Assembly: GCF_035515035.1 (NCBI RefSeq)
Contig: NZ_DATJCA010000121.1
Coordinates: 1 to 10,723, forward strand
Reading direction: 5' to 3'
From: Gelidibacter sp035515035
GTDB lineage: Bacteria; Bacteroidota; Bacteroidia; Flavobacteriales; Flavobacteriaceae
DNA: 10,723 bases
The notes beneath the pieces are model-generated. The model was not told where the DNA came from, did no database searches, and worked only from the letters and a program-made list of their open reading frames with translations. Position 1 is the stretch's first letter. Every line of letters begins with the position of its first letter. A program made the translations under genes and the position numbers. This document shows, in pieces, positions 1 through 5,869 of this stretch.

Positions 1-449
1 CAAGTTTTAAAGTTTACCTTACCAATCCTTCATTACGCACGGCTTTATTTTCGCCCGTTAAAGAAATAGATGACGAAATGGGAAATATGGTAGAAACTGC
101 GATACTTTCTCAATGGATGCATCGCGAAAATTTAGATTTAACCTATGCACGCTGGAAAGATGGTAGAGTTGAAGGTGAAGTAGATTTAGTTTTGGTTGAT
201 GATAAGAAATTTAAACCTGTCTGGGGAGTAGAAATCAAATGGAGCAATCGCTTTTATGACATGCCACAAGATTTAAATAGTTTGATTCATTTTTGTAAAG
301 CCAACGCCTTGAATAGTGCTTTGGTTACTACGATTGATAAATTAGGAACAAAAGAGGTGAGCGATTTAAGTTTTACGTTTCTGCCTGCTTCTGTTTATGC
401 CTATAATATTGGCGAAACAACTTTGAGAATTAAGTCTACAAGTTATTAA
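1..449 (+). CDS. AAA-type ATPase / DUF4143-family protein, C-terminal part (5' end outside window)
   Basis: The frame is open from base 3 to a TAA at 447-449, giving 148 visible residues. The first in-frame ATG (base 78) is internal, because coding resembling the family continues upstream of it (KVYLTNPSLRTALF). The residues resemble the C-terminal DUF4143 domain of predicted ATPases that carry an N-terminal P-loop, here beyond the edge. DUF4143 is related to restriction-endonuclease-like folds, and a compatible Asp...Glu-x-Lys pattern is visible: Asp at 183-185 (in GEVDLVL) and Glu-Ile-Lys at 231-239 (in GVEIKW). The role of these ATPases is poorly defined. They are common accessory genes in Bacteroidota, including around type I restriction loci. 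Only three bases separate the stop from hsdR, so co-transcription is likely. The family is assigned from memory of its pattern. Nuclease activity is not implied by this evidence alone. Confidence 0.72.
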   Translation, partial: SFKVYLTNPSLRTALFSPVKEIDDEMGNMVETAILSQWMHRENLDLTYARWKDGRVEGEVDLVLVDDKKFKPVWGVEIKWSNRFYDMPQDLNSLIHFCKANALNSALVTTIDKLGTKEVSDLSFTFLPASVYAYNIGETTLRIKSTSY

Positions 450-452
450 GCT

Positions 453-3400
453 ATGAAATACACCGAATCTAAACTCGAACAATCGTTCATCGAACTTCTG
501 CAAGCTGAAGCATACACTTATGTTTCTGGACAAGATATAGCACGTAAAAACAATCAGGAAGTACTTATTCGTCAGGATTTGTCTCATTTTTTATTGCGAC
601 AACACCCTGATTTAGAACCCATCGAAATTGAGGCTTTAACTAATGAATTGGCGTTTCAATCGGCTTCTAACCTTTACGATAGCAATAAATACATTTGTAA
701 GTTGGTGGCTGATGGATTGATTTTTAAACGCCATAATCCGCTAAAGAAGGATATTCATGTCCGTTATGTAGATGTGAATCCTGAAACCTGTCAAGAGAAC
801 AATACTTACAAAGTGGTCAGTCAGTTTGAGATTCAAGGCAACCATTTGCGCATTCCTGATTTAATTCTTTATATCAATGGAATTCCGTTGGTCGTGTTTG
901 AACTAAAAACGGTCATCGAAGAAGAGATTAAGATAAAAGCTGCTTTTGATCAACTCACTATCCGCTACCAAAGAGATATTCCTGAATTATTAAAATACAA
1001 TGCGTTTTTGGTGATTAGTGATGGCGTAAATACCAAATCAGGAACCTTGTTTTCGCCCTATGAGTTCTTTTATGCCTGGAATAAAATTACTGGTTATGAA
1101 AACAAAGCTTTGGATGGGATTCCATCGATGTTCGCGTTGATTCAAGGAATGCTCAACCGAGAGCGCTTGGTCAATATCCTGCATCATTTTATTTTGTTTC
1201 CTGATAACAGCAAAAACGAAACGAAGATTTTAGCACGCTATCCTCAATATTACGCAGCGCTAAAATTGTATGACAATATTGTGCTACATCAAAAGCCAAA
1301 AGGCGACGGAAAAGGAGGAACCTACTTTGGTGCCACAGGATGCGGTAAGAGTTTTACCATGTTGTTTTTAACGCGCTTACTGATGCGTTCTACCAAAATG
1401 TCCAGTCCGACGATTATCATAATTTCCGATCGAACAGACTTGGATGACCAACTATCTAAAGATTTCACCAATGCCAAAGCATTTATTGGAGATGAGCACA
1501 TTATAAATATAGAATCCCGAGTTCATTTAAGGAGTTTGTTGAAAGATAGAGAAAGTGGCGGTGTGTTTTTAACGACGGTTCAGAAGTTTTCAGAAGATAC
1601 CGAAGTGCTAACCGAGCGCACGAATGTGATTTGTATTTCAGATGAAGCCCACCGATCACAAGTCAACTTAGATTTGAATATTAAAATTGATGAACGAGGG
1701 GTTCGTAAATCGTATGGCTTTGCGAAGTATTTACACGACTCTTTGCCAAATGCTACGTATGTTGGGTTTACTGGGACGCCAATTGACAAGACCTTGGATG
1801 TTTTTGGCCCCATTGTAGATGCCTACACCATGTTGGAATCGGTGGTAGATGAAATTACCGTGCGTTTGGTTTATGAAGGTCGTGCGGCACGTATTAATTT
1901 AGATAGCAATAAAGTTCAAGAAATAGAAGCTTATTACGAGCAATGTGTAGCAGAAGGTGCTTCAGAATATCATATTGAAGCCAGTCAAAATGCCATTGCA
2001 AAAATGGAAGTGGTTTTAGGCGATTCCGACCGAATCAAAGCCATTGCCAAAGATTTCGTAATCCATTATGAAGGTCGGATTGATGAAAAAGCAAGTGTAG
2101 CCGGCAAGGCTATGTTTGTATGCGCTTCGCGAGAAATTGCCTATAAGCTATTTAAAGAAGTCATTGCTTTACGTCCAGAATGGAATACCCCACAAATGGA
2201 TGACAGCTTATCTGAAAAGGAGCAGAAAAAAATCAAACCGATTGAGCGTATCAAAATGGTCATGACACGTAATCAAGATGATGAAGCCGATCTTTATAAT
2301 AGGTTAGGCACCAAAGAAGATCGCAAGGAATTAGACCGACAGTTTAAAGAAAAGCATTCTAACTTTAAGATAGCGTTGGTAGTTGATATGTGGCTGACAG
2401 GTTTTGATGTGCCATTTTTAGATACCATCTATATTGATAAACCATTGCAGACACATAATTTGATTCAGACGATTTCGCGCGTGAATCGGAAGTATGAAGG
2501 CAAGAACAAAGGTTTGGTTGTGGATTATATTGGTATCAAGAAAAACATGAAGAATGCCTTGGGTATGTACAACCAATTTGCTGATGATGACTTTGAAGAT
2601 ATTGACAAAGCGATCATATTGGTTAAAGACCAAGTGGATTTATTGAGACGCTTCTTCCATAAATTCGATTCCACAGATTATTACAACGGCTCAGCCTTAG
2701 AGCAACTGAATTGCTTAAACCGTGCAGCCGAATTGGCTTTAATGAATGAAAAGTCGGAACAGTTTTTTGTTGAAGTCACTAAGAAATTAAAAGCATCCTA
2801 TAATTTATGTTGTAGTGCCAATGCTTTTACTGCCAATGAAGTTGATGAGATACATTTCTACTTTGCTATTAAATCAATCGTCGTAAAACTGACGAAGGGC
2901 GAAGCGCCTGATACCGAACAAATGAACTTGAAAGTTGCTAAAATGGTGGAAGAAGCGATTTTATCTGAAGGCGTAGAGGAGATCTTTAAATTGGATGACG
3001 AGAAAGCCAATGCTATTGATTTATTTAGCGATCAGTTCATCAATCGAATCAATGAACTAGAATTCCCAAATACTAAGATTAAAATTTTAGAACGTTTACT
3101 AAAACAAACCATTGAAGATTTTAAGAAAGTCAACAAAATTAAAGCCGTAGCATTCGGTGAACGTTTGCAAGGGATTGTTCAGAAATATAACGAACGTAGC
3201 GAAGTCGATTTGTTGGACTATCAAAAAATTACGGAACAGACCTCAGAACAAATGCTGGATTTAATTTTTGCGCTGCGTCAAGAAATGGCATCTTTTGAAG
3301 ACATGGGGATCGATTATGAAGAAAAAGCTTTTTACGATATTCTTATTGCCGTAAAGGAGCAGTTTGCATTTGAGTATCCTGATGATAAAACTTTAGAGTT

Positions 3401-3596
3401 GGCAAAAGCCATTAAAGCGATTGTAGATGATAAGACGAAGTATACAGATTGGAGCGACAGAGAAGACATCAAAGCCGAATTGAAGATGGATATCATCGTT
3501 AAATTGGCTGAATTTGGATATCCACCGGTGACGATGGAAGCAGTTTATAAAAACGTGTTGGAACAGGCTGAGAATTTTAAGAGGAATAGGATTTAA
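453..3596 (+). CDS. hsdR: Type I restriction enzyme, R (motor and endonuclease) subunit HsdR
   Basis: Full-length HsdR of 1047 residues, in the normal size range. With HsdM and HsdS it forms the complex that translocates DNA using ATP and cuts it at a distance from unmethylated target sites. The N-terminal nuclease domain shows the PD-(D/E)xK pattern: Pro-Asp at 135-136 and Glu-Leu-Lys at 150-152. The superfamily 2 motor follows: Walker A GATGCGKS at 293-300, DEAH box at 397-400, TGTP at 440-443, the motif V region DMWLTGFDVP at 645-654, and motif VI QTISRVNR at 672-679. The rest is a helical C-terminal region of DUF3387 type with the conserved YEEKAFYDIL stretch near 955-964. All key residues are present, so the subunit should be active. 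The ATG at 453 has no Shine-Dalgarno match, as is usual in this phylum, and follows the preceding stop by three bases. Its last 66 codons recur as a broken copy about 2.1 kb downstream. Confidence 0.96.
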   Translation: MKYTESKLEQSFIELLQAEAYTYVSGQDIARKNNQEVLIRQDLSHFLLRQHPDLEPIEIEALTNELAFQSASNLYDSNKYICKLVADGLIFKRHNPLKKDIHVRYVDVNPETCQENNTYKVVSQFEIQGNHLRIPDLILYINGIPLVVFELKTVIEEEIKIKAAFDQLTIRYQRDIPELLKYNAFLVISDGVNTKSGTLFSPYEFFYAWNKITGYENKALDGIPSMFALIQGMLNRERLVNILHHFILFPDNSKNETKILARYPQYYAALKLYDNIVLHQKPKGDGKGGTYFGATGCGKSFTMLFLTRLLMRSTKMSSPTIIIISDRTDLDDQLSKDFTNAKAFIGDEHIINIESRVHLRSLLKDRESGGVFLTTVQKFSEDTEVLTERTNVICISDEAHRSQVNLDLNIKIDERGVRKSYGFAKYLHDSLPNATYVGFTGTPIDKTLDVFGPIVDAYTMLESVVDEITVRLVYEGRAARINLDSNKVQEIEAYYEQCVAEGASEYHIEASQNAIAKMEVVLGDSDRIKAIAKDFVIHYEGRIDEKASVAGKAMFVCASREIAYKLFKEVIALRPEWNTPQMDDSLSEKEQKKIKPIERIKMVMTRNQDDEADLYNRLGTKEDRKELDRQFKEKHSNFKIALVVDMWLTGFDVPFLDTIYIDKPLQTHNLIQTISRVNRKYEGKNKGLVVDYIGIKKNMKNALGMYNQFADDDFEDIDKAIILVKDQVDLLRRFFHKFDSTDYYNGSALEQLNCLNRAAELALMNEKSEQFFVEVTKKLKASYNLCCSANAFTANEVDEIHFYFAIKSIVVKLTKGEAPDTEQMNLKVAKMVEEAILSEGVEEIFKLDDEKANAIDLFSDQFINRINELEFPNTKIKILERLLKQTIEDFKKVNKIKAVAFGERLQGIVQKYNERSEVDLLDYQKITEQTSEQMLDLIFALRQEMASFEDMGIDYEEKAFYDILIAVKEQFAFEYPDDKTLELAKAIKAIVDDKTKYTDWSDREDIKAELKMDIIVKLAEFGYPPVTMEAVYKNVLEQAENFKRNRI
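3393..3590 (+). repeat. hsdR 3'-end direct repeat, copy A (inside intact hsdR)
   Basis: These 66 codons (residues 981-1046) of the intact hsdR are repeated in the same orientation at 5476-5673. By direct alignment there are 21 base differences in 198 positions (about 89% identity), 5 of them changing an amino acid, and no gaps. After the shared GGAATAGG the copies diverge: copy A adds one Ile codon and TAA, while copy B runs straight into TAG and a GC-rich palindrome. Confidence 0.95.
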
Positions 3597-3741
3597 GGAA
3601 ATTTCTTATAACGTGTTGTATAATGCAAAAAAACGAGTTTCTTTGAGCATAATTGGTTTGGCCGTTAATGGACAAACAACTGAGAATTACAGATTGTTAA
3701 ATTTTATTGTTTAAAAGTGAATTAACTTACATCAATCTCAA
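3597..3741. other. Intergenic spacer after hsdR with nested inverted repeats (weakly attC-like)
   Basis: This AT-rich spacer lies between hsdR and the lipoprotein gene. It holds three nested short complementary pairs: TAACG 3609-3613 with CGTTA 3663-3667, ATGC 3623-3626 with GCAT 3647-3650, and AAAC 3631-3634 with GTTT 3637-3640. Together they could fold as one long imperfect hairpin of about 59 bases. A similar layout (TATAA then ACGT, later AATTGGTTT) appears near 5387-5433 on the other side of the lipoprotein gene. This could be a recombination-site remnant or a coincidence in AT-rich DNA. I see no clear promoter of the Bacteroidota type (TTG then TAnnTTTG) and no T-run terminator. Confidence 0.3.
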
Positions 3742-5259
3742 ATGAAAATACATTTTTGTCTGGTTATCTTTCTTTGTCTATTAATGAATTGTTCTAAGGA
3801 TGATTCCGTAAACATTATCGACAAAGTTGAAGAAGAGATTAATTTACCTCCAAGTAAATTTAGTATAAGTGTTTTAGAAATCTCAGATAATAAAGTGAAA
3901 ATAAGTTGGGATAAATCGATAGATCCCGAAAGCGAAATTGTTACTTATTCGGTAATACTTAACAATGAGATAAAAATAGAAAACACGGTAGAGAATGAGT
4001 ACACATTAACTAATTTAAGTGAATTGTCTGAATATACATGTAAAGTTATCGCAAAGGACAATAAAGGCAATATGACCATTGAAGAAGTAAGCTTCACAAC
4101 TAAAAAATACTATTTAAAATTTCTGAAAGAATTTTATACAGGAGACAGTGAGGCAAATAGTACCATAGGTCCTACCAATATGATAAGAACAAAGAATGGG
4201 GATTATGTTATTACGGGGAGCTCATCCAAACCAGATGGTAGTGGATCTCAATCCTATATTTTAAGAATAGATAAAGAGGGTAACAAGATTTGGAAATATT
4301 TTTATGGAAACGAAGTAAATCCAGGTGCCACATTTAAAATCACAGAATTAAAAGACGGTGGTTTCGTTCTTGCTACATTTCATCTTATTATGAAATTTGA
4401 TGAATTTGGTAATAGAATATGGAGTGTCGAAAACGAAGGTTACATAAATCGAAGTCACACAACGTCCATGTTAACCTATGGAGAAATGTATTCTGCAAAA
4501 GAAGATTCCCAAGGGAATATCTTTGTTGTCGGATGGAGGGGCCCAACTTTTTTTAGTAATGAAATTTTACATTATGGAGTGCTTACTAAAGTGAGTAGCG
4601 ATGGTCAGATAATTTGGGACAAAGAATTTATATACTCCTATTTAAGCACTTTTAATGATCTTATCATAGAATCAAACGATGATGTAGTAATTCTAGGAAC
4701 AATAGAAACAGCGGGTGCAACTAAGGAGAAAGTGATCGAACAAGGTTCGTCTATCTTGGTAGTTGATACGTGGATTTTAAAAACCAATAATGATGGGAAT
4801 ATTATTTGGCAGAAAATTATTGATGGTTATGGTTATGGTTTTGCCACAGAAATAATTAAAACCCGAGACAATAATTATGCGACAGTAGGGTTTTCGTTGG
4901 GAGGTTATGATATAGGTTCAGGTTTAATCAGTAAAATTTCCTCTAACGGAGAGGAGATGTGGAGTGCAGGAATTCCGCTTTGGTCAGTTCTTTCTCTGGC
5001 CGAAACTTCAGATGGGGGATTTATTACAACAGGCCATATTGCCGGAGGCGGTTATGATGTTTTAGGAATCACAAAACTAACATCAACGGGAGTTGTAGAT
5101 TGGAGTAAAACATATCAGCAATCGTTTACACATCTTCGTGGGAAATCTATTTTTGAAACACAGGACAATGGATTCATGTTTTGCGCTAGTTCTGCACAAA
5201 ATTATGGTGGAGCAAAAATTTTAGTTTATAAAACTGATCCAGAAGGGAATTTTGAATAA
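3742..5259 (+). CDS. Surface lipoprotein with fibronectin type III domain and predicted seven-bladed beta-propeller
   Basis: A 505-residue protein of unknown specific function. Residues 1-16 are a short lipoprotein signal peptide ending in a lipobox (LLMNC, Cys17). The following Ser-Lys-Asp-Asp fits the acidic export signal that sends Bacteroidota lipoproteins to the outer surface. Residues 36-119 look like one fibronectin type III domain (LPPSKFSISVLEISDNKVKI, later LSEYTCKVIAKD). From about 123 to the end, seven repeats alternate a DGGF/Y-xxxG strand (about 151, 203, 255, 310, 373, 422, 473) with a strand like LRIDKEGNKIWKYFYG. The last repeat stops at DPEGNFE without its Trp strand. The segment LKFLKEFYTG at 125-134 could supply it, closing the ring. 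A role in binding or adhesion is inference. The gene is more AT-rich by eye than its neighbours, lies between the two hsdR 3' ends and looks like inserted cargo. The start is chosen because it gives the signal peptide. Confidence 0.85.
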   Translation: MKIHFCLVIFLCLLMNCSKDDSVNIIDKVEEEINLPPSKFSISVLEISDNKVKISWDKSIDPESEIVTYSVILNNEIKIENTVENEYTLTNLSELSEYTCKVIAKDNKGNMTIEEVSFTTKKYYLKFLKEFYTGDSEANSTIGPTNMIRTKNGDYVITGSSSKPDGSGSQSYILRIDKEGNKIWKYFYGNEVNPGATFKITELKDGGFVLATFHLIMKFDEFGNRIWSVENEGYINRSHTTSMLTYGEMYSAKEDSQGNIFVVGWRGPTFFSNEILHYGVLTKVSSDGQIIWDKEFIYSYLSTFNDLIIESNDDVVILGTIETAGATKEKVIEQGSSILVVDTWILKTNNDGNIIWQKIIDGYGYGFATEIIKTRDNNYATVGFSLGGYDIGSGLISKISSNGEEMWSAGIPLWSVLSLAETSDGGFITTGHIAGGGYDVLGITKLTSTGVVDWSKTYQQSFTHLRGKSIFETQDNGFMFCASSAQNYGGAKILVYKTDPEGNFE

Positions 5260-5475
5260 TTTTAATTTTTTTATCTCTGCATCAAATACTCAAAAGTTAA
5301 AATTCAAAAGATTTTATTATCCCATAGTTTCTCTTTAAAAACACACTTTGTGTCACATATGTACCACATAACTTCTGCAACCCCCTATAAACGTTAGGTT
5401 TTAAAATACTGCATCGTGAAATAAAATTGGTTTCTTGATTTTTTTGTTTTGCTTAAAATTAAACTGAATACAGTT
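5260..5475. other. Non-coding AT-rich spacer between lipoprotein gene and hsdR remnant
   Basis: About 215 bases with no convincing gene. A T-rich run follows the lipoprotein stop directly but lacks a strong hairpin. A weak stem (ACACA, loop CTT, TGTGT) occurs near 5340-5353. CTATAAACGTTAGGT at 5386-5400 contains GTTAGGT, which fits the integron core consensus GTTRRRY, but I find no matching partner box, so this is not called as a recombination site. The frame of the hsdR remnant is open back to 5425, with no ATG and no hsdR-like residues before about base 5474. Confidence 0.5.
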
Positions 5476-5676
5476 TTAGAATTAGCAAAAGCGATTAAAG
5501 CGATTGTAGACGCTAAGACGACGTACACGGATTGGAGTGATAGAGAAGATATCAAAGCCGAATTGAAGATGGCTACCCTCGTTAAATTGGCTGAGTTTGG
5601 ATATCCGCCGGTGACGATGGAGGCGGTTTATAAGAATGTGTTGGAACAGGCTGAGAATTTTAAAAGGAATAGGTAG
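5474..5676 (+). pseudogene. Truncated hsdR remnant: last 66 codons only (copy B)
   Basis: The segment encodes residues matching the C-terminal end of the intact HsdR, from LELAKAIKAIVD to ENFKRNR, with 61 of 66 identical. The changes are Asp to Ala, Lys to Thr, Asp to Ala, Ile to Thr and Ile to Leu. There is no start codon of its own: the only upstream candidate is a TTG at 5449 preceded by unrelated sequence, and the first ATG lies inside the homologous part. It lacks the nuclease and motor domains and cannot act as a restriction subunit. The reading frame is intact and 16 of 21 differences are silent, so it probably diverged as part of a working gene before truncation. The stop TAG is formed where the coding sequence meets the palindromic repeat. 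It is best read as the 3' scar of a replaced or duplicated hsdR. Confidence 0.88.
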
Positions 5677-5677
5677 G

Positions 5678-5696
5678 GGGCGTTTGCAAAACGCCC
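5678..5696. terminator. Perfect 8-bp hairpin, possible bidirectional terminator
   Basis: GGGCGTTT, loop GCA, AAACGCCC: a perfect stem two bases after the stop of the hsdR remnant. It is symmetrical and could end transcription from either side, but it has no T-run, so termination is inferred from position between convergent genes. Confidence 0.4.
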
Positions 5697-5746
5697 GTAC
5701 GATGATGATGGGGGCGTATGCAAAACGGCCGTATGAAACGGCCGTT

Positions 5747-5778
5747 GATGATGATGATGATGATGATGATGGGGGGGG
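5747..5778. repeat. (GAT)8 microsatellite followed by eight G
   Basis: Eight exact GAT triplets at 5747-5770 run directly into eight G residues at 5771-5778. A shorter version, three GAT and five G, occurs at 5701-5714, in each case just before a palindrome arm. Such runs are prone to slippage, so copy number probably varies between strains and could be miscounted in an assembly. Confidence 0.9.
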
Positions 5779-5780
5779 AA

Positions 5781-5801
5781 GGGGCGTTTTCGAAACGCCC
5801 C
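5781..5801. terminator. Perfect 9-bp hairpin, possible bidirectional terminator
   Basis: GGGGCGTTT at 5781-5789, loop TCG, AAACGCCCC at 5793-5801. It is a strong GC-rich stem just beyond the 3' end of the efflux adaptor gene, well placed to terminate the leftward operon. The left arm can also pair with any of the four AAACGCCC copies that follow, giving alternative folds. There is no T-run. Confidence 0.45.
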
Positions 5802-5853
5802 TACGAAACGCCCGTACGAAACGCCCGTACGAAACGCCCGTACGAAACGCCCC
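5802..5853. repeat. Four tandem 13-bp repeats (TACGAAACGCCCG)
   Basis: Units lie at 5802-5814, 5815-5827, 5828-5840 and 5841-5853. The first three are identical and the last ends in C instead of G. A partial unit (CGAAACGCCC) precedes them as the right arm of the hairpin at 5781-5801. The array looks like local amplification of one palindrome half. There are no spacers, so it is not a CRISPR array. Its last base is the first base of the adaptor gene's stop codon on the opposite strand. Confidence 0.93.
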
Positions 5854-5869
5854 TACTCGGTAGGGCGTT
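5846..5869. repeat. Hairpin spanning the adaptor gene's stop codon
   Basis: AACGCCCCTAC at 5846-5856, loop TCG, then GTAGGGCGTT at 5860-5869. It forms a ten-pair stem with one bulged C. The right arm is coding sequence (codons for Gln-Arg-Pro-Thr of the adaptor), so the repeat element extends into the gene. Confidence 0.75.

Larger units (their letters stand above)
5673..5869. repeat. GC-rich palindromic (REP-like) repeat cluster between convergent genes
   Basis: A stretch strikingly richer in G and C than its surroundings. It opens with GTAGGGGGCG and its last outward-facing arm is CGCCCCTAC, so its ends are roughly inverted copies. Inside are two left arms (GGGCGTTT at 5678-5685 and 5782-5789) and six right arms (AAACGCCC at 5689, 5793, 5806, 5819, 5832 and 5845), an altered middle copy with two AAACGGCCGT motifs (5723-5745), and GAT microsatellites. 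The TAG within GTAGGGG is the stop of the hsdR remnant on the + strand and, from the other end, of the adaptor gene on the - strand. GTAGGGGCG-type palindromes are a recurrent kind of dispersed intergenic repeat in several bacterial phyla. Membership in a particular family cannot be settled from one locus. Confidence 0.8.

Noticed and set aside
78..449. A complete 123-residue protein starting at ATG 78
   Set aside because: In-frame sequence before the ATG is family-like coding sequence reaching the window edge, so the gene is a 5'-truncated larger one.
3597..3741. Promoter of Bacteroidota type before the lipoprotein gene
   Set aside because: TTG and TAnnTTTG-like pieces occur, but none with acceptable match and spacing, so no site is called.
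3591..5475. Insertion sequence or transposon between the hsdR copies
   Set aside because: There is no transposase or integrase and no clear terminal inverted repeats or target duplication. Only a passenger-like lipoprotein gene is present.
5449..5676. A small independent gene starting at TTG 5449
   Set aside because: The upstream residues do not match hsdR, there is no credible start, and the rest is only the HsdR C-terminal tail. It is treated as a remnant.
5791..5853. CRISPR array
   Set aside because: The 13-bp units are directly contiguous without spacers, far too short for CRISPR repeats, and no cas gene is present.
5636..5863. 75-codon + strand frame through the repeat cluster, with a run of eight Asp
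   Set aside because: It reads out of frame over the hsdR remnant and then through palindromes and the GAT microsatellite. The composition is that of repeats, not of a protein.
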